Assembly (NCBI GenBank): GCA_963555705.1
Contig: OY743168.1
Span: 99,031,925 to 99,095,924 of the forward strand
DNA from: Ligustrum vulgare
Lineage: Eukaryota; Streptophyta; Magnoliopsida; Lamiales; Oleaceae
Reading direction: 5' to 3'
Length of the DNA stretch: 64,000 nt
The translations under genes and the position numbers were made by a program. Of the stretch, positions 45,591 to 56,399 are shown one piece after another (the first letter of the stretch is position 1; each line of letters opens with the position of its first letter). The notes under the pieces are model-generated. The model made no database searches and was not told the origin of the DNA. It saw only the letters and a list, made by a program, of their open reading frames with translations.

Positions 45591-46034
45591 TCTGCCATGT
45601 TGGCACAATAAAGATGGGCTACTCCGAACCGTTCCGCTTCGGAAATAAGCAAAACTTTTATTGTTTCACGAGCCTTTGCATTGTTGTGACATTTATGAGA
45701 TGTTCGCTCCTCTTTTAGGAGGGAATTTTTCATAGGTGTTCATTTTCAGGAGCTCCATTTTTTAAGGTTCTCTTCTTCATGAGTCCCTTGTTGAGGGGGT
45801 TTCCGATAATAGAAATCTGGCGCCTCATCTTGATCAATGATGGTGCGTGCAAAGACTCGGAAACAAACGATTCCATTATACATATACAAATGCATGCCTA
45901 ATATTTCCTTTCTTAATAACTAGAGGACAATAATACAAGCTAGTCTAATATGAAGATGCATTAAACCAGGCAAGGATTCATAGTTTTTTTCTTCTTATTT
46001 CATAAAGGATTACAATATAAGCTGGTCTAAACTG

Positions 46035-47085
46035 CAGGGCGGTTATAAGGTCGTGCGAGAGGTGCGACGAATAGGGCACCATGATTTTTGGGGCACCAAA
46101 AATAAAAAAATATATAGATTAGGTTATTTTTAGTTTTAGTTTTTTTTTAAACAAAAGAAATTTATACCACCGGACCACCTTGTAAACAATCAAACTTGCG
46201 CCCGTGGCGTGATGACCACCCATTGATCCATTTTCCAAATAACTCAAACTTAACTTTAGATTTAATTTTAGTCATCTCTTCGAAGTTTAAAATTCCCGTT
46301 ACTTCATCCTTCTCCTCTTTAACAAAAATTAACACACAAATCAATAAAATCAACTTTCTACTACTTTCTAGGTTCTTCGAAGTTCTCAACATTTTTTCCA
46401 ATTCACTTGTCTAATTTCTCTTGAAATTTTATAACACGTAATTTTTTTTTATTGCTAGAAACGGTTCATAACAAGTATAAAAAAAAACATTTGGAATTTG
46501 CGCATCCCATCTTTTGAAATTGAATGAAAAAATATCATATTTATAACTTTAAAGTATCTTTTTTTTTAATTGTTGGACATAAGCATCTATCATCTGTAAT
46601 TCTATTCTGATAGCCAAACTCATTTTGGTACACTATTTTTCTTGAAATTATATTGCTAAATGTCTGAATTGCCTAACGTTCAAATGGTAAGACAAATGCA
46701 AGATAAAGACTCTGTAATTGATACACCAATGGAAGATTTAACTAATTAATAATCATCAACCAAATCATGAGGAAGAATTTAGACTCAATGACAATGATAA
46801 TAATGAAGATAGTCACGGTGAAGCACATTATGAAGGTTGATACAAATGAAGTACATGATGAAAATGATAAAAATGAAGGTGTTGATGATTTGATTGACAT
46901 GTAATGAAAAAAATATTAAAAAAATGTTGAAAATGTTATTTTTGTTACGTGGTAGTTTATATATTAATGAATTTATATAAATATCTTTATTTTTGTTCAT
47001 ATATGCATGCTTTATAATAATTAAATAATAGAGGAAGCTATTTTAATATTCGTTTAAGGCACTTAAAAACATAGGTTTCGGCCCT
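46035..47085. mobile_element. hAT deletion derivative inside the Tat-like element
   Basis: Left end CAGGGCGGTTATAAGGTCG with the downstream phrase GGGGCACCAAAAAT, typical of a widespread plant hAT group; right end GGTTTCGGCCCT. Flanks CTAAACTG (46027-46034) and CTAAATTG (47086-47093) agree at 7 of 8 positions. No transposase domain was recognised. Confidence 0.7.
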
Positions 47086-47125
47086 CTAAATTGATTTAGG
47101 TATTCAATGCATCATAAGAAGTTGG

Positions 47126-47760
47126 GTGTTCTTCTTTAGGAGTCCCTTGTTCAGGGGGATTTTATTCAAGGGTACCTTCTTTCAAGGAGTCCTTCTCCAG
47201 GAATCCCTTCTTTCGGGGGGGGGGGGGGTCCTTCTTCAGGGATCCCCTCTTTCAGGGGGGATTCCTTCTTTAGGAGTCCCTTCTTTCAGGGGGGGTCATT
47301 CTTCAGGGACCCCCTCTTTTAGGGGGGTTCCTTCTTCAGGAGTCCCTTCTTTCAGGGGGTCATTCTTTAGGGATCCCCTCTTTCAGGAGGGTCATTTTTC
47401 AGGGGTCCCTTCTTCAGAGGGGCCTTTATTCAAGGGTCCCTTCTTTCGGTGAGTCCTTCTCTAAGAGTTCCCTCTTTCAGGGGGATCCTTCTTCAGGTGG
47501 CCTTTATTTAAGGGTCCCTTCTTTCAAGGAGTCCTTCTCCAGAAGTTCCCTCTTTCAGGGGGGTCTTCTTTAAGGATCCCCTCTTTCAGGGGAAGGTCCT
47601 TCTACAGGAGTCCCTTATTCAGGAGGCCTTTATTCAAGGGTCCCTTCTTTCAGGGAGTCATTTTCCAGGAGTTCCCTCTTTCGGGAGGGGGGGTCCTTCT
47701 TCAGGAGTCCCTTCTTCAAGGGGCCTTTATTCAAGGATCCCTTTTAAGGGAGCCCATCCG
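47126..47760. repeat. G/C-rich minisatellite of CAGGAGTCCCTTCTTTCAGG type
   Basis: About 630 bp of imperfect short units mixing TCCTTCTTCAGG, AGTCCCTTCTTT and CAGGGGGG, with one G run of 12 or more near 47217. Many units can fold as short hairpins (CCCCT-CTTTC-AGGGG). The Gly/Phe/Ser-rich frame at 47126-47452 is a translation of the repeat. Confidence 0.85.
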
Positions 47761-48701
47761 TCTTTCAAGAACTACAAGCTGGGCTTCTTAACATTGAAAG
47801 ACTTACTTGCTGGCCTCAAGAATAGAGATAATGGCTCGTTTTGAGCTTATTGGAGGTCTTATAGGCCTACCTCGATGTGAGAGGGCTTAGTGCTCGCCTC
47901 AAATAATACCGAATGATGAAATACTTATGATTTGCAAGAAATTTCAAAAACAAGGCAACAATATCCCATAGAAGTGGATAATATATTGTTAGTTCAAAAA
48001 AAATGACTTTCAGAGGTACGAGCTTCTTTTTATTTGTAAACTTTAACTGGGTTAATGAGTTTAGTCGGGCTTTAAATTGATCGTGTGAAATGTGAGTTTC
48101 ATTGTCCAAGCAAGCCACTTTATAATGAGCTATCGCATTGAAAATTTAATATGATTGCTCCTGGTGGTGTATATTGTCCCACGCATGTAAGGAATTCATG
48201 TTTCTATGTGCCCATTTATATTAAATATGCACAAGTGAAATAAACAACCAAATAGTCTTCATTTTATGGAACCAGGGTCCCACGAATACATTGAATAGTG
48301 GACGATTCTAGTATTAAAGGCATGCTTTTCTTTTAATTATTTCAAAGCACATGCATTATAGGTGACCAGCATAATTTAGCCCACAAATGCTTTTTAATGT
48401 GCTAGTTAAATTATTGATCCAAGATTTGGAGCAACTCCAATCATTTCCAGAGCTCAAGTATCAGAATAAGCATATAAGCAACCCAAAGAAAATACTAACC
48501 AAGAAGTCCAAATGTTAATGGACCGAAGAAAAATAAATTATTGTGGCCTAATCCATCATATCCGAAGTGAGCAGCCTAATGGAAATGCTTTTTTTTCAGG
48601 TTGGTATAGTCATTTTTCACCCTCTTTCAAGATGTTCTCACCCTTATTTCAAGGTTTTGAGTTGCCTTTTACCACGTGATTTCGTGGTTACAAGTATGCT
48701 T

Positions 48702-48718
48702 TCCCACAGACGGCGCCA
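48702..48718 (-). other. Primer-binding-site region of the Tat-like element
   Basis: Minus strand TGGCGCCGTCTGTGGGA, 3 bp from the 5' LTR. This phrase follows the 5' LTR in many plant Tat/Athila-type gypsy elements and sets the orientation. Confidence 0.8.
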
Positions 48719-48721
48719 AAA

Positions 48722-49426
48722 TGTTGACCACAAAATCCGGCTGAATCTTGGACCAACACGTCTCAGCTCCTCACTCTTGAACACGTGGATGTCCTGCGCA
48801 CTATGACAAACAATCAGTTTGCAAAGGGGGCCGAGGTGGCTCCCGTTTGTACTCCGATGCCAAAGTCAGTACTCATTCCAAGTGAATATATATATATTGG
48901 GTGCGGGTAATGTAAAATGTGTAAAAGAGAGTGAGATTTGAAATATTTTGTTAGTGTATTGAATTACCAACCTCTTCCTTAGAGGCAAGTGTGCTCTATT
49001 TATAGAATGAGTAATTCTCTTAGATTTTGAAACGTGTTATGCTTTACATATGGCAAGATCCTAACTATTCATGAGGTAAACTATTTCTTTGGCTATAATC
49101 ATTACTACATGACATAGGGATAAAGCAACCATCAAATCCCTTTAAAGATGTTGTCACATCAAGCTATCTTGTCACCTTTACAGGGTACTCACTTCGGCTT
49201 AGGAGTACCTCGGCATAAGGGTACCTCAACATAGGATCACCTCGGCATAGGGGTACCTAGGCATAGCATCACCCCGGCATAGGGGTACCTCGACATGTAA
49301 GAGTCCAGCAAGGTTGGTATCCACAGTTTAGCATGTAGGTTATGATTAGGTGAATGGATGTTTTGTGGATCCCCTGTTGGGCCCATGTGGATGACGTATC
49401 ATGTAAAATTAGTCATGGTCGTAACA
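48722..49426 (-). mobile_element. 5' LTR of the Tat-like element
   Basis: 705 bp, nearly the same as 36316-37019, including the tandem 18-bp TACCTCGGCAT units. Followed by the target duplication ACTAC. Confidence 0.92.
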
Positions 49427-49431
49427 ACTAC

Positions 49432-49893
49432 GATGGGATAGCAATGTCTGGGAATTTTGGCTGATAAATTATGGTTGAATTAAGGTGGGGTGGGGACATG
49501 GCTTTAGGGATATGTGTAATAATTAGTTTTAATAATATTACTGATTAATATATTAAAAATGAATTAAGACCTGATTGTTGTATAAAAACTTATTAACTTG
49601 ATTTTTGAATTGTGAATTTTAGAAGTAGGTGTGGGTGTAATTTCCACTTCTTAAATTCTGTATGGTTAGAAAGTGATTTGAAAAAAGTGTGCTGCTTATT
49701 TTTTCTCCACATATCTTTTTCAAATTATTTTATTGAGAAAATATGTAATTGAAAATTATTTAAAGAAAAAAATTCATATACTTTGTAACAAACTGAAACT
49801 AGTATTTTCACCAGTGCCTACAAAACTTTAGTGGTCAATGATGAAGAAATACGTAATTTTTGGTACTTAAATGTAAATTTGCAAAACTATAGT
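49432..49893. other. Spacer between two retrotransposons
   Basis: AT-rich, no gene. Its right part (about 49810-49893) continues after the next solo LTR at 53638, where similar degenerate ACTTTAGG words occur, so both belong to one older repeat. Confidence 0.4.
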
Positions 49894-50880
49894 TGCCATG
49901 TAATGACCCAAAAAATTACGACGTGCTTAGTTGTCCCTTATGATATAATAAAAGTATTTTAGAATTTATTAATTATTTTGGAATTTAAAGAAATAAAAAT
50001 GGAGTTTTTAATTAAATGAAAAGTTACGAAAAACGTATTTAAACGCCTTTCTTTAAGAGACTCGTTTGATCACTTCCGACCTTCAATAAATGAAAAATTT
50101 ATATGTATATATAAGTACTCGAAATGGACTTCAAGAATCTGAAATCCATTCTTCATTCTGATTAATGTATAGTTCGTGGCGAAATTTCAAAGTTTGCACT
50201 GCAATCATACGACCCGGAAAGGTAGTTTCGAATGGCTAACTTTGTGACGCCATAACTCTCACCTCGGTTAACCAAATCTTGTGAAACAAATTCCATATGA
50301 AAGTATTCCATGAGCAATTTGAAATAAGACCAAGAACACCCAATTTGAAATTCGTTTACTACCTCAAATTTGACCTCAAACATGGCACCCTGAAAACTGT
50401 AAAATCTGGAAAGCAAGAAGCATGAGCTAAACATTAACCCTCCATATCCGATTTTAGATCACATGAGTCACCTTCTATCTCCTTGGGACACCTCCAGCTG
50501 CATGAAAATGGAGTGACACCTCAAGTTTTACCATTAAAATATGATTTCTTAATCTCAAAGCAAGGTCTTGATCCTCTACATCCATCTCCCTTACTTGAAT
50601 CCGTGCAGCCTTGTTCTTTTATAAATAGTGAGGATTTTGAATGAAGAAACACATCAAATATCATATCCAAAATGATTCCGAATTCGTTTCTCCTCTTTCA
50701 AACCCTAAGTATTGATTTCATGTCAAAATCATGTTTCAATCCGTTATAATCCATCATTTTTATTGGCAAACATGTTTTCTCAAAGCCCTTTATCAAAATA
50801 AGTGATTTTTTTTATCAAAGTGATCAAGAAATATGGATTTCAAACTATGAAAATACACTTCGTGTCAGCAACTACTGGTT

Positions 50881-50966
50881 TGGTGTCGACACCATGTTCA
50901 TCTGAGCATAAAAATGGCATTCTGACACTTTTGTGTCGACACCAAATCAGGTGGTGTCGACACCAA
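50881..50966 (+). promoter_or_regulatory. GTGTCGACAC palindrome array of solo LTR D
   Basis: Three exact copies of the 10-bp palindrome GTGTCGACAC centred at 50887.5, 50937.5 and 50958.5 (spacing 50 and 21 bp). The first extends to the 14-bp palindrome TGGTGTCGACACCA. In this LTR the array lies downstream of the TATA-like box. Confidence 0.65.
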
Positions 50967-51199
50967 ACGGACTACCCGGCGACATAACTTCGTTTAGCCA
51001 TAACTTTTGATCTACAACTCTGATTTGTGATTCGTAAAGTCCGTGGAACTCCAGATTCAATAACCTTTCCAATGATATATTGTATAACTCATGGAGACTT
51101 ATGTGTTCAGAGTTATGTTCTTATTCCTTCACCTACTCCGTGCAAAGGAAGGCTTCCATTCCAAGAGAAATTATTCTAGAAGATATTATAGATATATGA

Positions 51200-51220
51200 T
51201 AAGTGTATTTTATACACTTA
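51200..51220 (+). promoter_or_regulatory. Hairpin-forming palindrome at the start of solo LTR C
   Basis: 9-bp arms TAAGTGTAT and ATACACTTA around TTT, 21 bp in all, at the LTR's first bases. Counterpart of 36173-36193 in LTR B. Confidence 0.6.
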
Positions 51221-51605
51221 TTTATATGTCTAAATTAGAATAATTTATTGTCATTTTAGAATATATGCTATTTAATTTGTGTTTATTTGATACTTTGTAA
51301 AAAATATCCCAAAAAGGCGAAGAATGAAGCAAACAGTGGGAAAAATGCATAATTAGATACTAATTGGAGCTAAAATGAGCAATTTAGAAGTTTGTGACGT
51401 CAACCAGGAAATGTACATGGTTCCAAAGTGAACGAATCATAAGTAGGAAGACCTAATTAAAGGAATTAAAAGCTTAAAAGAGCAAATTGAGAAGATTCCA
51501 AAGTTTAAGGAATAAATCGCAACAATTAGAAGTTGAGGACTGAAAGTGCAATTAAAAGTCAGGGACTGACTTAAATAGCCAATAAAAGATGGAAATTGCA
51601 CATAA

Positions 51606-51689
51606 CGCGATCGCGCAATGCCTTGAATTCATAACTCGAAGGTTTTATTGTCAGCCACGCGATCGCGTTGCTGTCTGCTGGGCCGCGAT
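51606..51689 (+). promoter_or_regulatory. CGCGATCGCG palindrome array of solo LTR C
   Basis: Two identical 10-bp palindromes and one half-matching site, centres 51610.5, 51662.5 and 51688.5 (spacing 52 and 26 bp), 60-150 bp upstream of the TATA box. Confidence 0.6.
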
Positions 51690-53637
51690 ATGGGCTTTTC
51701 TGTGATTTTTGTCTGATTTTCTTCTCTTTTGACCTAGCTCTCTCCAACACCTATATATAGGACATAAGAGGCACGAAATCAGGACTTTTGCCTCTCAATA
51801 GAACGAGCCACAACAGAGAATTCAACATTAAATTCTTGGAGAATCAAACATTGCACAGGGGTGTGAATTGAAGATAACTGAAGAATCAAAAATTGGCGGA
51901 AGATTTCCATTCTTTATATTATTTTCAATGAACGTTAATCTTTATTGCTTTTGTTTGTTATTAATGATGTGTAACTAATTTCAATGTTGGGATGAACGAT
52001 GTAGCCTAGTCATATTATTTTAATTCCAAGTTCCTTTGTTTTAGTAATTCGTTGCATGTATTGATTTATTATTGTTCTTAATGCTTGAATTACTTGATCA
52101 CAAATTCATAATATATTGAATTATTTCCATAATCCGAGAGGTGAATTAATAATTTAGAACGTGGTAATAAATCCGGTAATTGTACGAGAGATAGAGATAT
52201 ACTCTTGTTATTATTGCGGACGTGTGTGAATTCTTGTGTTTATTGCATCTAGATAAGGAATATTCAGACCCACTGTAGAGATACATGGTTGACTTATTTA
52301 GGTAGAATTGGTTTAAACTCGAAAGAGGAATTTCAATATAAATTAGTGAATTCGACCGAATACATAATTAGGAAATAAAACATGGAATTGAAGTTAATTT
52401 AATTGGTTAGGTGAAATCGTGAATCTCAACTATTTTATTTTCGTTTTTAAAAACAAATCAATTTTGTTTCATTTTAATTCTTTAGTTTATGTTCTGTAAT
52501 TTCAGTTTAAATACCAATCATATTCATTTGTTCAAATAAGGTATAGAATTAACATATTTCGATTATTAATAGTAGTCATTGCGGGAATGATAATCCGGAC
52601 TCTTAGGTCCACTATATTACTTCTCACGACCCGTACACTTGCGGGGATATTTCGCATCGCGAGATATCGGTGAACAATATATTCATCCAATAAAATGTGA
52701 GTAGATTATGTATATTTGAAATAGTTGATTAATGATGTGAGTGGGATATGTTGATTAATGATGTGAGTGGGACATGTTGTTTGATTATAAGACCTGAATA
52801 TGTTTTTATGAATTATGTGATTCATTATAAGCGAGTATTTGAGACACCCTTTATATGGCATATTGTGTTTACATGTTTTGAATGCAATAGCAATTGATGG
52901 ATGATAAGTCATAAAGGAAGATTGATGCATAAAAGAAAGGTTTTTGTGCATGATGATTATAGATTTGAACTCTAGCTCCCTCGATAATCAATGTGTTGTT
53001 TTGGATATTGATGTTGATGATGTAGGGAGCACCTCGCGACTCCGAGGGTTGTGAAGAACGACATGTTGATCTAATATCCATGCTGAAGTCGAACAGGGTG
53101 AAAGATGACAGGGATGTAGAAGCCCTAGAGGATGAAATAGTCCTATATAATCTGATATGTTATAGCCAAGTTATCGATATCCGGGTTATGGAATGTAAAG
53201 CGCTTTGGGGGTAGATGAGATAATCTATAATCGGGCCTTGAAAACATGAATTTTGAAAAGAATATACATATGCACCAATTACTTGTAATGTTGAATTATG
53301 TTTCAAAAAGCAACAACACATATACACCATATTCTACTCACTGAGCAAGTATATGCTCACCCCACGTTATCTAACCTTTCAAGTAAATGTTGATATATAA
53401 AGGATTGGCATTGATCTTCAAATAGCTTGACAGAGAGTACTGCGCTAGGTGATGACCTGTGAGCTGTGGACTTGTCACCGAATAAGAACTTTTATGTTTG
53501 AACTACCACACTTTTATTGAATTATTATTTAATGTTCTAAAAAATTTAATATTGTTTCTTTTTAAATAAATGAATTTTATTTTAAGAGATGGGATTTTAA
53601 ATGAACAAGTTTGAAAATTTCGACGCGTCACATGCCA

Positions 53638-54140
53638 ATTTAGAAGAATTACAAACTTTAGGTGTCAATTTAAAATCTTTCAAACTTTAGGGTTGATTCA
53701 GAAAACTCTCAAACTTCAGGGGCTGAGTTATAAAACTCTTAACTTTAAAGGCCCAACTTGAATAATTTATAACTTCGGGCTAATTGTTAATTCCATAATA
53801 TTTAGAGATTAAAATCAATTCTTAATAAGACTTGAGGACCTAAGACGCAAATAACTCAAATAAAACAACAATTGCACCTCAAGTCCCGTCTCCAACCGAA
53901 ATTGCAGCCAAGGTTTGGTACCTTAGCCCAACCGCATCGTAGCCCCCATTGTATCAAGCAGGGGAGGCACCGGACCTAGAGTTCGCAGTGCACAACTGCT
54001 GGTTGAGCCGCCGCCGAACACAACTTCTTCATCCATATTACAACTCCATATCGAAGTAAGAGGTTACATATTTTGAATCCAAATACTCCCAATTTTGAAT
54101 TCCATATTCATATATGTCCAATTTCAATAAATTGCATATA
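53638..54140. repeat. Remnant of an older LTR-like repeat
   Basis: Begins with degenerate tandem words of the type AAACTTTAGGGNTNAATT, as in the tandem regions of the gypsy LTRs at 2892 and 41152, and continues into a more GC-rich stretch (about 53880-54020). It probably hosted the insertion of solo LTR D. No borders could be set. Confidence 0.4.
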
Positions 54141-54150
54141 CATATACATA

Positions 54151-55193
54151 CGGGTAAAATTAACAAATAGCCATCCAACTTGTTGAAAGTTACTACTTGA
54201 TCACCCAACTTCAACGTGATTTATAGTTAGCTATCCATTTTAAATAAACGCCGAACTCCATAAATTAATGAATATTTATGAATTAAAAGATATTAATCAA
54301 TACATAGTTCAACGTAGGCATATAATTATTTTATAAATAGTATTAATTGATGTGGTATTAATTCAACAAAATAGTTTTAAAAAGTATTATCTTATCAATT
54401 CATGACTACACATTTTACCTAATGTTACTCCGTTCGGTGGCTGTTTAAATGGGATATTTAAACCCAAATTTAAACTACAAAATTTCTCAAATATCTTTTT
54501 AACTACACATATTTTCTCTATCCAATCTTCTACCACACATTTTACCTAAAAAAAACACAAATAAATTTTCTCAATCCGATTTAAATAAACGCCGAACTCT
54601 CCATAAATTAATGAACATTTATGAATTAAAAGATATTAGTCAATACATAGTTCAACGTAGATATTTAATTATTTTATAAATAGCATTAATTGATGTGGTA
54701 TTAATTCAACAAAATAGTTTTAAAAAGTATTATCTTATCAATTCATGAAAATTATTAATGTATCCCCTTTGCTCTAGTCACAACGGGTGAATTTGTTTAT
54801 TTAATAGAGGTTAGGCTCTGTTCGATAATATTTTAGCAATTACAAATTGGTTTATTTATATTTTTAGGTAAAATGTGTGGTTAAAAAGTGAAGAGAGATT
54901 TTGTGTGGTTAAAAAGTAATTTGAGAAATTGTGTTATTTATAAATTGGTCTATAAATTGTAATGATTGCGTTAAAAAATATAAATTAATTTATCGATTAT
55001 TACTTTAACCATTTGAAGTTGGGGGGTTAGATAGAAATTACATTGTAAGTTGGGTGGCCATTAAGATACTTTTTGATGTTGAGTGGTTAACTAAAAATTT
55101 TACTAAAGTTGAATGATCATTGAGATACATTTTAAAGTTGGGGGTTAAATAGTAACATTAAGTAAGTTGAGTGGTTATTAATTAAATTTACTC
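54151..55193. mobile_element. Mutator-like MITE with long inverted ends
   Basis: 1043 bp. Left GGGTAAAATTAACAAATAGCC and, inverted on the right, GAGTAAATTTAATTAATAACC, followed by matching ACCCAACTT-type words over some 70 bp. Flanks CATATACATA (54141-54150) and CATGTACATA (55194-55203) agree at 9 of 10 positions, as expected for a 9-10-bp MULE duplication. Inside, a roughly 165-bp segment (starting TAAACGCCGAACTC) occurs twice, near 54245-54410 and 54580-54748. Confidence 0.75.
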
Positions 55194-55203
55194 CATGTAC
55201 ATA

Positions 55204-56399
55204 CACCTAAGACATATTAGAATCCCGATTTTTAACAGTCGAATACATAAATCAACATGCAGTCGAATACATATATCAACATGCTTCAGAACTAGATACC
55301 CAAAATTTTAACATAGATTTTCCGTATTCAACAAATCCATATACACACATAACCATTATTCCATTCATACACACACCCGAAATTTGAATAGAAAACAAAT
55401 GGTAGAAGGCATGAACGGCTGGACTCCATACACAGTTGTTAATTTCTCTGTTATTGATTCCATGATATGATATTATAAATCTACAATTTGAATATTTCTT
55501 CACAAACCGAGAAATCACGAGAATCTGCAAATTATGAAGACGTAGAGACGCTGTTGGTAATGATACATTTTATTTTTTTTTTAAAAAAAAAGTTTTGAAT
55601 AGTAATTTTGAGATATCATTTGATTAAAAAGTGATTTGAAAATTAAAAAATTGTATGCTCGACTTTTTTGAATGTTGAGATCAATTACTATAAAAAAAAT
55701 AAGTATTTTTTTATGAGAAAGCATAATTGTCAAACAAGGACTAAATAGTCTTGGAAACTTACCAAGTGGTTAAATACACTTTCCATTTCCATTTCAAGAA
55801 TTTATAATGAACTAAAAAATAGAAAATTCAAAAAAGGACGGTTTTTTAAGCGGGAAAAAGCTAAATGGTCTTGGAAACTTACTAAATTGTTAAATACACT
55901 TTTGACGTCAAAAAAGGACTTAGTCTCTGCTTGGTAAATGAGTTTTTTTTTTTTTTTTTTTTTTTAATAATTGCTCCAATTTTAAATACAATTTTTTAAC
56001 CACATATCATTTCTCTCTCTAATTTTTAACCCTAAATCTACCTCAAGATCCATGAAAAAACCCCAAAAAAATGATTATAAACGTCTCCGAACAGAGGCTT
56101 AAGTAAGTAGCAATTTTCTAGTCTACTTAAGATGATGTTTTGGTTGAGATTATGCTTTTGAGGGTGATTTGTATGAACGACTATTCTCTCCTTATATATA
56201 CTAGCATTTTAAATTTGCGATGCATGAAAGTTTTTATTCGCAATATCGATTCAAAAAAAGATTCGTAAAATTTTAACACTTATAAATAATCAATAAAAAT
56301 ATGAAAGACATAAAAAATAATATTCTATTACAATAATTATTAAATTTTAAAAAACAACAAATATGATTCAAATTATTTAAAAAAAATTGAATAGTAAAT
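55204..56399. other. AT-rich spacer with a 23-nt poly-T tract
   Basis: No gene recognised. A T23 run is at 55943-55965, next to GTTTGG/CTTGGTAAATG-type MITE fragments. A partial duplication shares CTTGGAAACTTACYAA (about 55751 and 55871). Confidence 0.5.

Larger units (their letters stand above)
36316..49426 (-). mobile_element. Tat-like Ty3/gypsy element, non-autonomous, 13.1 kb with nested insertions
   Basis: LTRs at 36316-37019 (3') and 48722-49426 (5') are about 96% alike by eye (roughly thirty differences). ACTAC flanks the whole element (36311-36315, 49427-49431). Next to the right LTR, on the minus strand, is TGGCGCCGTCTGTGGGA, a primer-binding-site sequence typical of Tat/Athila-type elements, so the element runs right to left. 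The inside holds an antisense accessory ORF remnant near the 3' LTR (38030-39440), minisatellites (45336-45590, 47126-47760), an inserted truncated gypsy element (about 39450-43601) and a hAT derivative (46035-47085). No gag-pol belonging to the element itself was recognised. Confidence 0.9.
51197..52676 (+). mobile_element. Solo LTR C nested in solo LTR D, TSD ATATA
   Basis: 1480 bp from TGATAAGTG to CGGTGAACA, flanked by ATATA on both sides (51192-51196, 52677-52681). TATA box TATATATA at 51752-51759. Upstream lie two exact CGCGATCGCG palindromes (51606-51615, 51658-51667) and a related CGCGAT site (51684-51689). Same family as solo LTRs A and B by its start and layout. Confidence 0.92.
49899..53632 (+). 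mobile_element. Solo LTR D (gypsy), TSD TGCCA, with a nested solo LTR
   Basis: Begins TGTAATGACCCAAAAAATTA and ends CGACGCGTCACA, flanked by TGCCA on both sides (49894-49898, 53633-53637). Without the nested LTR it is about 2.25 kb. The start resembles the gypsy LTRs at 2892 and 41152. TATA-like TATAAATA at 50619-50626. It carries three GTGTCGACAC palindromes (50883-50963) followed by a conserved block also found in solo LTR B. The frames at 50162-50434 and 52706-53081 lie inside it and are unrecognised. Confidence 0.9.

Noticed and set aside
47126..47452. 108-codon Gly/Ser/Phe-rich repetitive frame
   Set aside because: Translation of the G/C-rich minisatellite; no start context and no partner gene.
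45336..47760. Possible CRISPR-like array
   Set aside because: Eukaryotic retrotransposon context, imperfect contiguous units without spacers.
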